A stretch of 40,070 bases of DNA from H111-94 sp034436045 (lineage in GTDB: Bacteria > Chloroflexota > Ktedonobacteria > Ktedonobacterales > Ktedonobacteraceae). Within the stretch, counting starts at the first letter, position 1; each line of letters opens with the position of its first letter. The DNA is taken from assembly GCA_034436045.1 (NCBI GenBank), contig DAOTVZ010000210.1:1-40070 (forward strand), given 5' to 3'. Below, piece by piece: positions 25,343-32,950 of the stretch. The position numbers were made by a program, and so were the translations under genes. The notes under the pieces are model-generated. The model was not told the DNA's origin and did no database searches. It was given only the letters and a program-made list of their open reading frames with translations.

Positions 25343-26240
25343 GTAGGGGCGTGATTCATCACGCCCTGCTCGCCTATCGAGCGCCGCATTCGGTTCCGGG
25401 CGGGCCGCGTTCGGTTCCGGGCGGGCCGCGTTCGGTTCCGGGCGTGATGAATCACGCCCCTACGGGATGAGGCCGGTTCCGGTTTCGGGGCAAAAATTTC
25501 TTCATCACGCTCTGGGTGCGCTTCGACGGGCTATCGGGGCGTGATTCATCACGCCCCTACGAGATGAGGCCGGTGCCGGTTTCGGGGCAAAAATTTCTTC
25601 ATCACATCTTGCTCGCCCATCGAGCACCGCATTCGGTTCCGGGCGGGCCGCGTTCCGGGCGTGATGAATCACGCCCCTACGGGATGAGGCCGGTGCCGGG
25701 TTCGGAGAAAAATTTCTTCACCACGCCCTGGGTGCGCTTCGACGGGCTATCGGGGCGTGATTCATCACGCCCCTACGGGATGAGGCCGGTACCGGTTTCG
25801 GGCAAAAATTTCTTCACCACATCTTGCTCACCCGTCGAGCCGCGAGCAGGGCGTCATGATGAATTTTCACCAGCGACATCAGCACTCTCGTAGGGGCGTG
25901 ATGAATCACGCCCTACTCGCCCATCGAGCGCCGCACTCGGTTCCGGGGGGGCCGCGTTCCGGGCGGGCGCGTTCCGGGCGTGATGAATCACGCCCCTACG
26001 GGATGAGGCCGGTGCCGGTTTCGGAGAAAAATTTCTTCATCACGCTCTGCTTGCCCGTCGAGCCGCGAGCAGGGCGTCATGATGAATTTTCACCCGTAGG
26101 GGCGTGATGAATCACGCCCCTACGAGATGAGGCCGGTGCCGGTTTCGGGCAAAAATTTCTTCACCACGCTCTGCTCGCCCGTCGAGCGCCGCATTCGGTT
26201 CCGGGCAGCGCGTTCCGGGCGTGATGGATCACGCCTCCAC
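25343..26240. repeat. Cluster of nine palindromic repeats (GTGATTCATCAC core)
   Basis: Copies at 25343-25368, 25440-25463, 25536-25560, 25657-25680, 25752-25776, 25890-25916, 25976-25999, 26096-26123 and 26217-26240. Each has GGGGC/GCCCC outer arms and inner arms GTGAT/ATCAC. The sequence between copies is itself repeated: segments with GATGAGGCCGGTGCCGG, CAAAAATTTCTTCA and GGTTCCGGGCGGGCCGCGTT alternate in varying order. The copy at 26096 is complete at both ends (GTAGGGGC to GCCCCTAC). The last copy is worn. No gene is present from 25189 to 26360. Confidence 0.9.
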
Positions 26241-26360
26241 ATCAACATTAGCATCAGACCATAGCACCTTGGCTAGCAATTATCGTAGAATGATTATAGC
26301 TGACGTTTGTTTGATTCTAGAGAGCTTTTTCATCTCATTGTTCTATAAAAGGAGTTTGGT

Positions 26361-27299
26361 TTGACCGCCGTCACACAACTGACACCTGGAACCTGGCAAA
26401 TATCGCTGCCTTTCCAGGGCGAAGAAGGTATTATCGGCTCATATCTGCTGGTCGGCAACAACGAAGTTGCACTTGTCGATCCAGGCCCCACCAGTATGAT
26501 GTCCGCCTTGCTCGAAGCTATCCGCATGGCGGGTTTTCAGCCGCAAGAGGTGACTCACATCCTGGCAACGCACATTCATCTCGATCACGCGGGCGCAGCA
26601 GGGTCACTGCTGGCGTATATGCCAGCCGCCAGCGTCTTCGTGCATAGCAAGGGCGCACCGCATCTGCTAGATACCAGCAAAGTGGTTGCCAGCGCGTCAC
26701 GCATTTACGGCGACAGGATGAATGAACTGTGGGGACCAATCGAGCCGGTGCCGATGGAACGTCTGAAGGTCATCGAGGGCGGCAGCACGCTCAACGTCGC
26801 CGGTCGCCGTCTGGAGATTCACTACACGCCCGGTCATGCCGTGCATCACATTATCTTTTTCGACACACATTCCGGCGAGCTGTTCGCAGGAGATGTCGCC
26901 GGAGTGCGCTTGCAAGATATCGATTATGTGCGCCCACCAACGCCGCCACCCGATCTCGATCTTGAGGAGTGGTCTGCCAGCATCGATCTGCTGCACCGTT
27001 TGCGGCCCGATGTACTCTATCTTGCCCACTTTGGCCCATCGCACAACCCGGAACAACACCTGACGCACCTGCGCGAGCGGCTCTTCACCTGGGGCGATCT
27101 CATTCTCAACGCTATGCGTGAGGGCAAGAACGAAACCGAGATTCTCATGCTCTTCAAGGCTCAGACCGAGCCGGAGCTTCAGCGCTTCAGTAATGACCCC
27201 CACATACTGCAACGCTACGACATTGCAACAAACTATCTGATGACTGTGCAGGGCTATCTGCGCTACTGGCGCAAAAAGCACCCGGAACGCCTCTCATAA
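26361..27299 (+). CDS. Metallo-beta-lactamase-fold hydrolase
   Basis: A 312-residue hydrolase with the dinuclear metal motif THIHLDHAG near residue 70 (H-x-H-x-D-H). It also has a metal His in YTPGHAVHH (near 158), an Asp in FAGDVAGV, and a final His in LYLAHFGPSH. The domain covers residues 1-220. The last 90 residues are helical and may bind substrate or partner. The start is TTG 26361: AAAAGGAG lies six bases upstream, and no ATG lies before the conserved N-terminal strands. Members act as thioesterases, glyoxalase II-like enzymes, lactonases or nucleases, so the reaction cannot be named. The stop codon lies inside the large hairpin at 27295-27382. Confidence 0.88.
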   Translation: MTAVTQLTPGTWQISLPFQGEEGIIGSYLLVGNNEVALVDPGPTSMMSALLEAIRMAGFQPQEVTHILATHIHLDHAGAAGSLLAYMPAASVFVHSKGAPHLLDTSKVVASASRIYGDRMNELWGPIEPVPMERLKVIEGGSTLNVAGRRLEIHYTPGHAVHHIIFFDTHSGELFAGDVAGVRLQDIDYVRPPTPPPDLDLEEWSASIDLLHRLRPDVLYLAHFGPSHNPEQHLTHLRERLFTWGDLILNAMREGKNETEILMLFKAQTEPELQRFSNDPHILQRYDIATNYLMTVQGYLRYWRKKHPERLS

Positions 27300-27382
27300 A
27301 AGAATAGACTTTATAACATACAATCTTTTATTGAGATAATATGTAATAAAAGATTGTATGTTATAAAATCTATCCTTTTATG
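27295..27382. terminator. 88-base near-perfect hairpin shared by convergent genes
   Basis: Arms 27295-27332 and 27345-27382 are complementary at 36 of 38 positions around a 12-base loop. The sequence is AT-rich against a GC-rich surround. The left arm contains the stop codon of the hydrolase and the right arm that of the acetyltransferase. It is most simply a bidirectional terminator, though far longer than needed. Confidence 0.8.
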
Positions 27383-27968
27383 AAGAAAGCTGGCATTCCT
27401 GCTGACATACCTCACACCAACCCACAAGCTTGCCTGCCCGCTCCTGTACATCGCGCAGACGGTGGGCACTGCGGCAGACATAGCCACGCTGGCGCGCGGG
27501 ATTACCATAGACCAGCGCATACGGTGGCACATCCTTCGTCACTACCGAACCGGCACCGATCAGCGCAAACTCGCCAATAGTAATCCCGCAGACAATGACC
27601 GAACCGGCACCGATAGAGGCTCCATACTTGACCAGTGTGGGCGTGATGACCCAATCATCCGCGCCCTTGAGCCTGCCATCGGGAGTGATAGCACGGGGAT
27701 GCAGATCATTCGTAAAGCAGACGTGAGGGCCAATAAATACACCGTCTTCAATCGTCGCCCCCTCAAAGAGCGAGACATTGTTCTGGATTTTCACGCGCGA
27801 ACCGACACGCACATACGCGTCAATATAGACCCCCTTGCCAATATTGCACATCTCACCCACGACGGCATGTTCCCGAATATGGGCATAACGCCAGATGCGT
27901 GTACCCGCGCCAATCTGCGCGTCTGGCGCGACCTCCGCCAGTGGGTGAACATAATATGTTGGTTCCAT
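27378..27968 (-). CDS. Left-handed beta-helix acetyltransferase (WbpD-like)
   Basis: A 196-residue hexapeptide-repeat transferase, probably acetyl-CoA dependent, acting on a nucleotide sugar. The repeats run from residue 10 to about 160 (IGAGTRIWRYAHIREHAVVG, then VGSRVKIQNNVSLFEG, GVFIGPHVCFTNDLHPRA, IGAGSVIVCGITIG). The N-terminal YYVHPLAEV and the H of DLHPRA are as in WbpD/WlbB UDP-sugar 3-N-acetyltransferases. The C-terminal tail beyond the helix carries four Cys (VCRSAH, WCEVCQQEC) that could bind a metal. ATG 27968 follows GAGGGAAG; TTG 27986 is an alternative. It ends the long minus-strand polysaccharide gene run, 26 bases after deacetylase 1. Confidence 0.85.
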   Translation of the reverse strand: MEPTYYVHPLAEVAPDAQIGAGTRIWRYAHIREHAVVGEMCNIGKGVYIDAYVRVGSRVKIQNNVSLFEGATIEDGVFIGPHVCFTNDLHPRAITPDGRLKGADDWVITPTLVKYGASIGAGSVIVCGITIGEFALIGAGSVVTKDVPPYALVYGNPARQRGYVCRSAHRLRDVQERAGKLVGWCEVCQQECQLSS

Positions 27969-27994
27969 AATCCACTTCCCTCGCAACTCGTTTT

Positions 27995-29044
27995 TTAACG
28001 AGAATTGGTAAAATTCTTGCGAACAATCGGCAGCCAGCGCAGACGCGAGATCAGCCCCCAGACGCCCGCCGCCTCTGCCGCCAGCACCAGCCAGTGCTGA
28101 TCGACATCGGCTTCGATGCGGCGCAGTCGCCAGGGGTCTGTTTGCGGTGTATTGAAGCCATAATGGGTTGTTACCGCCCAGGCAAAACCGGCCTGGCGCA
28201 CCGCTTTATAGGTCTCATCACCAATATGCTGCTCCTGCCCCACCGGATAGGCAAAGGTGCGTACATCTTCGCCCAGCCGTTGCTTCAACACAGCGCGACA
28301 CTCCGTAATCTCGCGTTTCCGCTCTTCTGCGTCGGAGAGATACGACAAAATTGGATGATGCATCGTATGTGCGCCAAAATATACCATGCCACTTTGCTGC
28401 ATCTCATGCACCTGTTCCCAGGTCAATGGCATGAGGGGCTTCTCCTGCTCTAAAACATCCGCCGAAATCTGCAAGATGGCACGTACCTTTGTCAGAAAAG
28501 CCTCGCGCTCCGCAACGGAAGATGCATAGCGCAGGCGTGTATCAATCAAGGTAGATAAAGCTTGCCGTTCAGCAGGTTTGTCCAGGCGATACAGTGCGCC
28601 CTCAACGGTAGCTTCGCGTACCTGGGCACGTTCAACCAGACGTTTCCCCTCAAACCACCAGAAATACTCTCCACTATCAATATAGCCCGGCACCAGATAA
28701 ACGGTAAAAGGTGTTCGCAACTCCTGGGCCAGGGGCAAGGCATACGTGTAATTATCCTGATAGCCGTCGTCAAAGGTCAGCACCAATGGAATGCGCCCAC
28801 GCCGCCGCGACTTGCCAGTATGGGGTGCGTATAACTCCTCAAGCGCGTCTTCGATAGGAACGATGCGATAATGGCGACAGAGATAGCACAAATGCTGACG
28901 GAGATTTCCGTCAGCGGCACGATGATAATTTAAAATAATCAGTCGCTGCCCTTGCCTTGCAGTGAGCCAGCGCGCTATAGCGATGAACCCACTATAGTAT
29001 AGCAAGGCCGCAAAGCTAACGAGCAGGCGCTTTCGTAGTGACAT
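27995..29044 (-). CDS. Polysaccharide deacetylase family protein, copy 1
   Basis: A 349-residue NodB-type carbohydrate esterase, expected to remove N-acetyl groups from a surface polysaccharide or glycan precursor with a divalent metal. A membrane helix (about 8-25) is followed by RLIILNYHR. NodB motif 1 is TFDDGY (near residue 106) and motif 2 HTMHHP (near 230). AYPVG follows (near 270). A family-specific YFWWFEGKRL block and a C-terminal HWLVLAAEAAGVWGL segment are shared with copies 2 and 3. ATG 29044 has AAAGGA upstream; the frame extends 48 codons further into a repeat element and is rejected there. It is separated from the flavoprotein gene by 265 bases containing a repeat pair. Confidence 0.92.
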   Translation of the reverse strand: MSLRKRLLVSFAALLYYSGFIAIARWLTARQGQRLIILNYHRAADGNLRQHLCYLCRHYRIVPIEDALEELYAPHTGKSRRRGRIPLVLTFDDGYQDNYTYALPLAQELRTPFTVYLVPGYIDSGEYFWWFEGKRLVERAQVREATVEGALYRLDKPAERQALSTLIDTRLRYASSVAEREAFLTKVRAILQISADVLEQEKPLMPLTWEQVHEMQQSGMVYFGAHTMHHPILSYLSDAEERKREITECRAVLKQRLGEDVRTFAYPVGQEQHIGDETYKAVRQAGFAWAVTTHYGFNTPQTDPWRLRRIEADVDQHWLVLAAEAAGVWGLISRLRWLPIVRKNFTNSR

Positions 29045-29092
29045 AGGAGTCCTTTCGCCACAAATCAAGTTTTTAACAAAAAGCCGACAATC

Positions 29093-29228
29093 CCGTAGGG
29101 ACAGAGATTTATCCTGCCCTGCCTGTTGCTCGTGTCGAGCGCATGGATCAGCATTGTTCAGAATCGCTGTTGTCCACGTAAATCGCACGAGTCAGTGATT
29201 CGGGCGGGATAAATCTCCGCCTCTACGG
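29093..29228. mobile_element. 136-bp element with inverted ends, MITE-like
   Basis: CCGTAGGGACAGAGATTTAT (from 29093) is repeated inverted at 29201-29228 (reverse complement begins CGGGCGGGATAAATCT). The ends are about 27 bp and mostly identical. Both carry the family's GTAGGG end and a GATTTATC core. The interior contains GCTCGTGTCGAGCGC, like the tail of other family members. No transposase is encoded. It sits between flavoprotein 1 and deacetylase 1. Confidence 0.6.
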
Positions 29229-29309
29229 AGTCATCATATTCTCTTGTTTATCTGGATAAACGAGATTACACTGGTCTATTCTACTGTAGATAAGATATGC
29301 AAGACGCTT

Positions 29310-30539
29310 CTATAAGCGAGAGCGGGCCGTCTGTCGTACAATGGCCTGTGTTACCCGACGCGCAGCGGCCTGATCGCCAATGACGAAGCGATAGAAAGGC
29401 CCAAAGAAGCGAGCAGCGGTGAAGCCAATAAAGTAGAGGCCGGGCACACTGCTTTCAAACCAGTTGGTCAGTTCAGGTGCCTTCGCATAGGTCTTTAGCG
29501 AGGCGAGCAGCGATGGATGGAGCATAGGTAGGCGTGCGATATCAGTCTGATAACCGGTGCCGAGAATCACGTGATCGACCTCTAGCGTCTTGTCGTCGGA
29601 GAGTGTCAATCTGGCCTTGCCATGTGCCTCTTCGATCTTTGTAACGCGGCAATCCTCGCGCACATCGATTTTCCCAACCACGCGATCATACAGCCAGGGA
29701 GAACCGGCGGGGCCATGGCGCGTTGCCAACAGATAGTCTCTGGTGTCGCGCGGCAAACGCTGGAAGGCATAGGGATATTTCTCCAGAAAGACGTTAAGCC
29801 AGCCGTTGCCCATACCGGCCTTCGGCGCGCGAAGCTCGCGCAGGAGCGGTGGCAAGTGGTCATGCGTGTGACGAATCCAATGGATAGGATGACGGGCCAG
29901 CAAGGTAGCCTGAGCGCCGCTCTCGTTGAGTAGCGCCGATGTCTCGATAGCCGCCTGCCCGCGACCAATAACTGCAACCTGCTTGCCCGCAAAGACACTG
30001 AGGCGAGGATGGTCTGACGAATGCGAAACCAGTTCAGCAGGCATGTGGCTGAACTCTGGTGGGCAGTAGCGATAGTATTGTAAACCGGGAGCCATCACAA
30101 CGGCATTAGACCGAATGACGCGCCCATCTTCCAGCGAGACAACGAAATGTCCCTGTTTGCGCTCAATGCAGGAGACATAGGTTTCATCCAGTGTAGGGAC
30201 GGCATTTTGCTGGAACCAGAGGCCATAATCAATGAAGGTTTCGAGAGGAATCGGATCCTCCCCTACGATACCTTTTTCCTGGAAATAGCGCCGGAAGCTA
30301 TATTTCTGATACGGGTCTGATAGATCGGTGGCCCACCAGTAAGAGCGCAGGAGCATTCCTTCGGGCATATGGTTACGCCAGAAAAAAATGGGTTTGCCGA
30401 AGGCGGCCACTTTTAGACGCTGCGCCATGAGATGTGCTGCTGCAGAGAGTCCATATGGGCCTGCTCCAACCACAACAACGTCATAATGCTCAGTAGGTGT
30501 AGAATCCTGTATTTTTTTCACATCTAGCGATACACTCAC
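29310..30539 (-). CDS. Flavin-dependent monooxygenase-like protein, copy 1
   Basis: A 409-residue FAD/NAD(P)-binding protein. The FAD site VVVGAGPYGLSAAAHL is near residue 22. LLRSYWWATDLSDP is near 65. A second dinucleotide site VIGRGQAAIETSALL is near 188 and GTGY near 327; GTGY resembles the ATGY motif of class B flavoprotein and N-hydroxylating monooxygenases. The C-terminus reads PGLYFIGFTAARFFGPFYRFV. GTG 30539 is the start, with GGAGG nine bases before it. It lies 15 bases after ATP-grasp copy 1. It shares length and collinear motifs with copy 2 at 32951. An oxidation of a small amine or carbonyl substrate is likely; the substrate is unknown. Confidence 0.88.
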   Translation of the reverse strand: MSVSLDVKKIQDSTPTEHYDVVVVGAGPYGLSAAAHLMAQRLKVAAFGKPIFFWRNHMPEGMLLRSYWWATDLSDPYQKYSFRRYFQEKGIVGEDPIPLETFIDYGLWFQQNAVPTLDETYVSCIERKQGHFVVSLEDGRVIRSNAVVMAPGLQYYRYCPPEFSHMPAELVSHSSDHPRLSVFAGKQVAVIGRGQAAIETSALLNESGAQATLLARHPIHWIRHTHDHLPPLLRELRAPKAGMGNGWLNVFLEKYPYAFQRLPRDTRDYLLATRHGPAGSPWLYDRVVGKIDVREDCRVTKIEEAHGKARLTLSDDKTLEVDHVILGTGYQTDIARLPMLHPSLLASLKTYAKAPELTNWFESSVPGLYFIGFTAARFFGPFYRFVIGDQAAARRVTQAIVRQTARSRL

Positions 30540-30554
30540 AGAATATATCCTCCG

Positions 30555-31871
30555 CTAAGACTTTTTCCTCATCCGCAGGCGCAGGCGGTCAGCAAATTCC
30601 GTTGTCGCTGTCCAGGTCGGAAGAAGATCGTTCCAATCAAAGTAGTCATAATGAGCTGGTATAAAGAAAGCAGCAAAAAATTCCGCAAAGGCTCGCACCG
30701 GATGAGTAACACCCGGTCGGCCATACTGGCTAATCGTCTGAAAAGTTGTTAGCAGATCGCCCTCAAGAAAACGCATCCAGCCGCCGACACGATAGCTATC
30801 TACTCGCTCAAGGCGCTCGCCACAGGCCCACTGATAGAGTAAATAAGGAAAATCGACGCCCGCGCGCACCGCCACCTCGATAGAGGCCGAGAGACGTGGA
30901 TTAATCTCCATTAAGTAGGGCTTCCCCACGCTATCGCGCCGGAACTCTACCTCCGAATAACCTTCTAATTCAATTTCTCGCACTAAACGTTCCGCCTGCG
31001 TACCGATATCATCCGGGATGGCGATGCTCTGCCGATAGACAGAGGTACCGCCCAGTGGGGGCTGCGTGCGTTTAGCCCACTGCGCGAAACGCGCATACAT
31101 CTCACCATTGGCATAAATGAAATTCATGGCTTCCCGGCGACCGGAGAGAAACTGCTGGAAGAGGACGCTACCACCGTGCTGCGTCAGTTCCTCAACCGCG
31201 CGGCGGGCCTCATCGGGCGTGGTGACCAACTGGCTAATCAGACGCACACCTTGTTGCTCACCCCACAGCCATGACTCGTTGGGTTTGACAACAGCGGGCA
31301 AGCCGATATCGCGCAGGGCCTCTTTCACCTCAGCAACGTTCGTCACAATCACTCCGCGCGGCACCCCCAGGCCCAGACGTTGCGCGATCTCCAGTGTCTT
31401 ATCCTTACTGACAGCGATCTCCAGCGCCTCTTCTTTGGCCAGCGCGACCCGTGCGTAGCGTTCAATTTCGGCCCGATGTTCACGCAAGACCGCCAGCGTG
31501 CCATCGGATGACGTGATTAACACACGCGCCCCGGTATTGATGAGCCACTGTTTCAAATAGGTCAAAAATGGCTCGGCATCCCGTTCGTAAGAGGGTGCCA
31601 CATAAGAACGCTGACACCAGCGCGACGAGAACGTCGGCACACTGCGAGACAGCTTCATCAGGTTGGAGACTTCCAGCGCCGCCACCCGCTTACCCCGCCG
31701 CCCCAATGAGCGCACCGTCACCAGCGATTGACGCAATCTGGCATCCATCACCAGCGCATCATAGCGCTCTGTCGCACGCTCCTGCGTTATCCTTCCGGCC
31801 TCCTGCTCTTCAAGCAAATTCTGTTGTGCTTTATTATCTGCTACTGACATCTTATCCAGAGAATTTTGCAC
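30555..31871 (-). CDS. ATP-grasp ligase, copy 1
   Basis: A 438-residue ATP-grasp protein, which would couple a carboxylate to an amine (or other nucleophile) through an acyl phosphate. An N-terminal tail of about 40 residues precedes a pre-grasp domain (VMDARLRQSLVTVRSLGRRG). The ATP-binding Lys/Glu region is LPAVVKPNESWLW, with SVLFQQFLSGRRE after it. The metal site is EGYSEVEFRRD and MEINPRLSASIEVA. The C-terminal block has YDYFDWNDLLP, shared with copy 2. GTG 31871 has GAGGAG eight bases upstream and overlaps deacetylase 2 by 20 bases; ATG 31850 is an alternative. The family resembles uncharacterised carboxylate-amine ligases (COG3919-like). No substrate can be read from sequence. Confidence 0.88.
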   Translation of the reverse strand: MQNSLDKMSVADNKAQQNLLEEQEAGRITQERATERYDALVMDARLRQSLVTVRSLGRRGKRVAALEVSNLMKLSRSVPTFSSRWCQRSYVAPSYERDAEPFLTYLKQWLINTGARVLITSSDGTLAVLREHRAEIERYARVALAKEEALEIAVSKDKTLEIAQRLGLGVPRGVIVTNVAEVKEALRDIGLPAVVKPNESWLWGEQQGVRLISQLVTTPDEARRAVEELTQHGGSVLFQQFLSGRREAMNFIYANGEMYARFAQWAKRTQPPLGGTSVYRQSIAIPDDIGTQAERLVREIELEGYSEVEFRRDSVGKPYLMEINPRLSASIEVAVRAGVDFPYLLYQWACGERLERVDSYRVGGWMRFLEGDLLTTFQTISQYGRPGVTHPVRAFAEFFAAFFIPAHYDYFDWNDLLPTWTATTEFADRLRLRMRKKS

Positions 31872-32874
31872 GATATTTTCTCCTCAGCCGCGATAAACCA
31901 AGCAGGCCCACCAGTTCTGCTGCCAACACCAGCCAGTGCATCTCTATATCGCCAGGAAGACGATATAAGAGATAGGGATTCGTTTGACGTGTATTTACAT
32001 CTTCAAAGGTCGTCACCGCCCACTGATAGCCAGCATCCTTCACTGCCTGAATCACTGCTTCTCCTATATGCTCTGCCTTGCCGACAGGATACGCAAAAGC
32101 ACGCACTGTATGTCCCAACTGCTGTTCCAATACAGACTTACACTCCGTCACCTCTTGACGGAGTTCTCGCTCATCGCGCAGATACGATAAAATAGGGTGG
32201 TGCATCGTATGGGCACCAAAGGAGACCCAGCCGCTGCGTTCCATCTCACGCACCTGTTCCCAGTTCAACGGCAGCGCCTCTCTATCCACCTGCTCCAAAG
32301 CCTCCGACGTTCCCACCGCGAGGCGCACCTGCGCTAGAAATGTCTCGCGCTCGGCCACCGATGAAGCGTGGCGCAAGTGCCTGTCAATCTCCTGCGCCAG
32401 CGCCTTCTGTTCTTCCGGTATCGATAAACGATATGTCTGCCCCTCTATCGTCACTTTCTCAGCCTGGGCATGATACGCCAGCCGCTTGCCTTCCAGCCAC
32501 CAGAAACGCTCTCCGCTCTCAATATAGCCCGGTATCAGAAAGATGGTGATGGGAACACGCAATTCACGTGCCAGTGCGAAAGCGCAGCTATAGTTATCAC
32601 GGTACCCATCATCGAACGTCAATACAAGCGGCATCCGCTTATCGGTCTGCTGCCGCGATGTACCATAGAATTGTTCCAGCGCCTCTTCCAGGTGCATCAC
32701 GCGGTAGTATCGGCGCAAATAGCGCATCTGCTGACGTAAGTTCTCGCCCCGTGCCCGATGGTAATTGAGAATAATCAGGCGTGGGCGAAAGCGACGTATC
32801 CACCAGTGAGCCAGCGCCACGACACCCGTGTAATAAAAGCAGGCCGCCAGCACCAGCCGCACCCGTTCCCGCAT
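31852..32874 (-). CDS. Polysaccharide deacetylase family protein, copy 2
   Basis: A 340-residue NodB-type deacetylase, collinear with copies 1 and 3. It has an N-terminal membrane helix, RLIILNYHRA, motif 1 TFDDGY, RFWWLEGKRL, the ASSVAEREAFL helix, motif 2 HTMHHP, AYPVG, and the C-terminal HWLVLAAELVGLLGL. ATG 32874 follows AAGGAG at six bases; the frame upstream runs into a palindromic repeat and is rejected. Its end overlaps ATP-grasp copy 1, so the two are probably co-translated. Its place between flavoprotein 2 and ATP-grasp 1 marks the junction of the duplicated cassettes. Confidence 0.92.
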   Translation of the reverse strand: MRERVRLVLAACFYYTGVVALAHWWIRRFRPRLIILNYHRARGENLRQQMRYLRRYYRVMHLEEALEQFYGTSRQQTDKRMPLVLTFDDGYRDNYSCAFALARELRVPITIFLIPGYIESGERFWWLEGKRLAYHAQAEKVTIEGQTYRLSIPEEQKALAQEIDRHLRHASSVAERETFLAQVRLAVGTSEALEQVDREALPLNWEQVREMERSGWVSFGAHTMHHPILSYLRDERELRQEVTECKSVLEQQLGHTVRAFAYPVGKAEHIGEAVIQAVKDAGYQWAVTTFEDVNTRQTNPYLLYRLPGDIEMHWLVLAAELVGLLGLSRLRRKYRAKFSG

Positions 32875-32896
32875 GAGTTGCTCCTTCCAGCGCCCC

Positions 32897-32919
32897 AGGG
32901 CGACCACCAGGGTCGCCCT
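32897..32919. repeat. Palindromic repeat member inside the polysaccharide gene run
   Basis: AGGGCGAC (32897-32904) and GTCGCCCT (32912-32919) form a perfect 8-bp stem around CACCAGG. It fills the 76-base gap between flavoprotein 2 and deacetylase 2, at the boundary between cassette copies. Confidence 0.75.
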
Positions 32920-32950
32920 GCCCCCGCTACGCCCATGTGGGAGATACAAC

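Noticed and set aside
25516..26107. Open frames rich in Arg, Pro and Gly
   Set aside because: They translate the palindrome field; the repeated peptide follows the DNA repeat and there is no independent coding signal.
25343..26240. Resemblance to a CRISPR array
   Set aside because: The repeats are palindromes at irregular spacing (about 70-140 bases), occur in both flanking orientations, and the intervening segments are themselves repeated. No cas genes are present.
29045..29188. Longer N-terminus of deacetylase 1
   Set aside because: The extra 48 codons lie in the repeat element, do not match the other copies, and a ribosome site supports ATG 29044.
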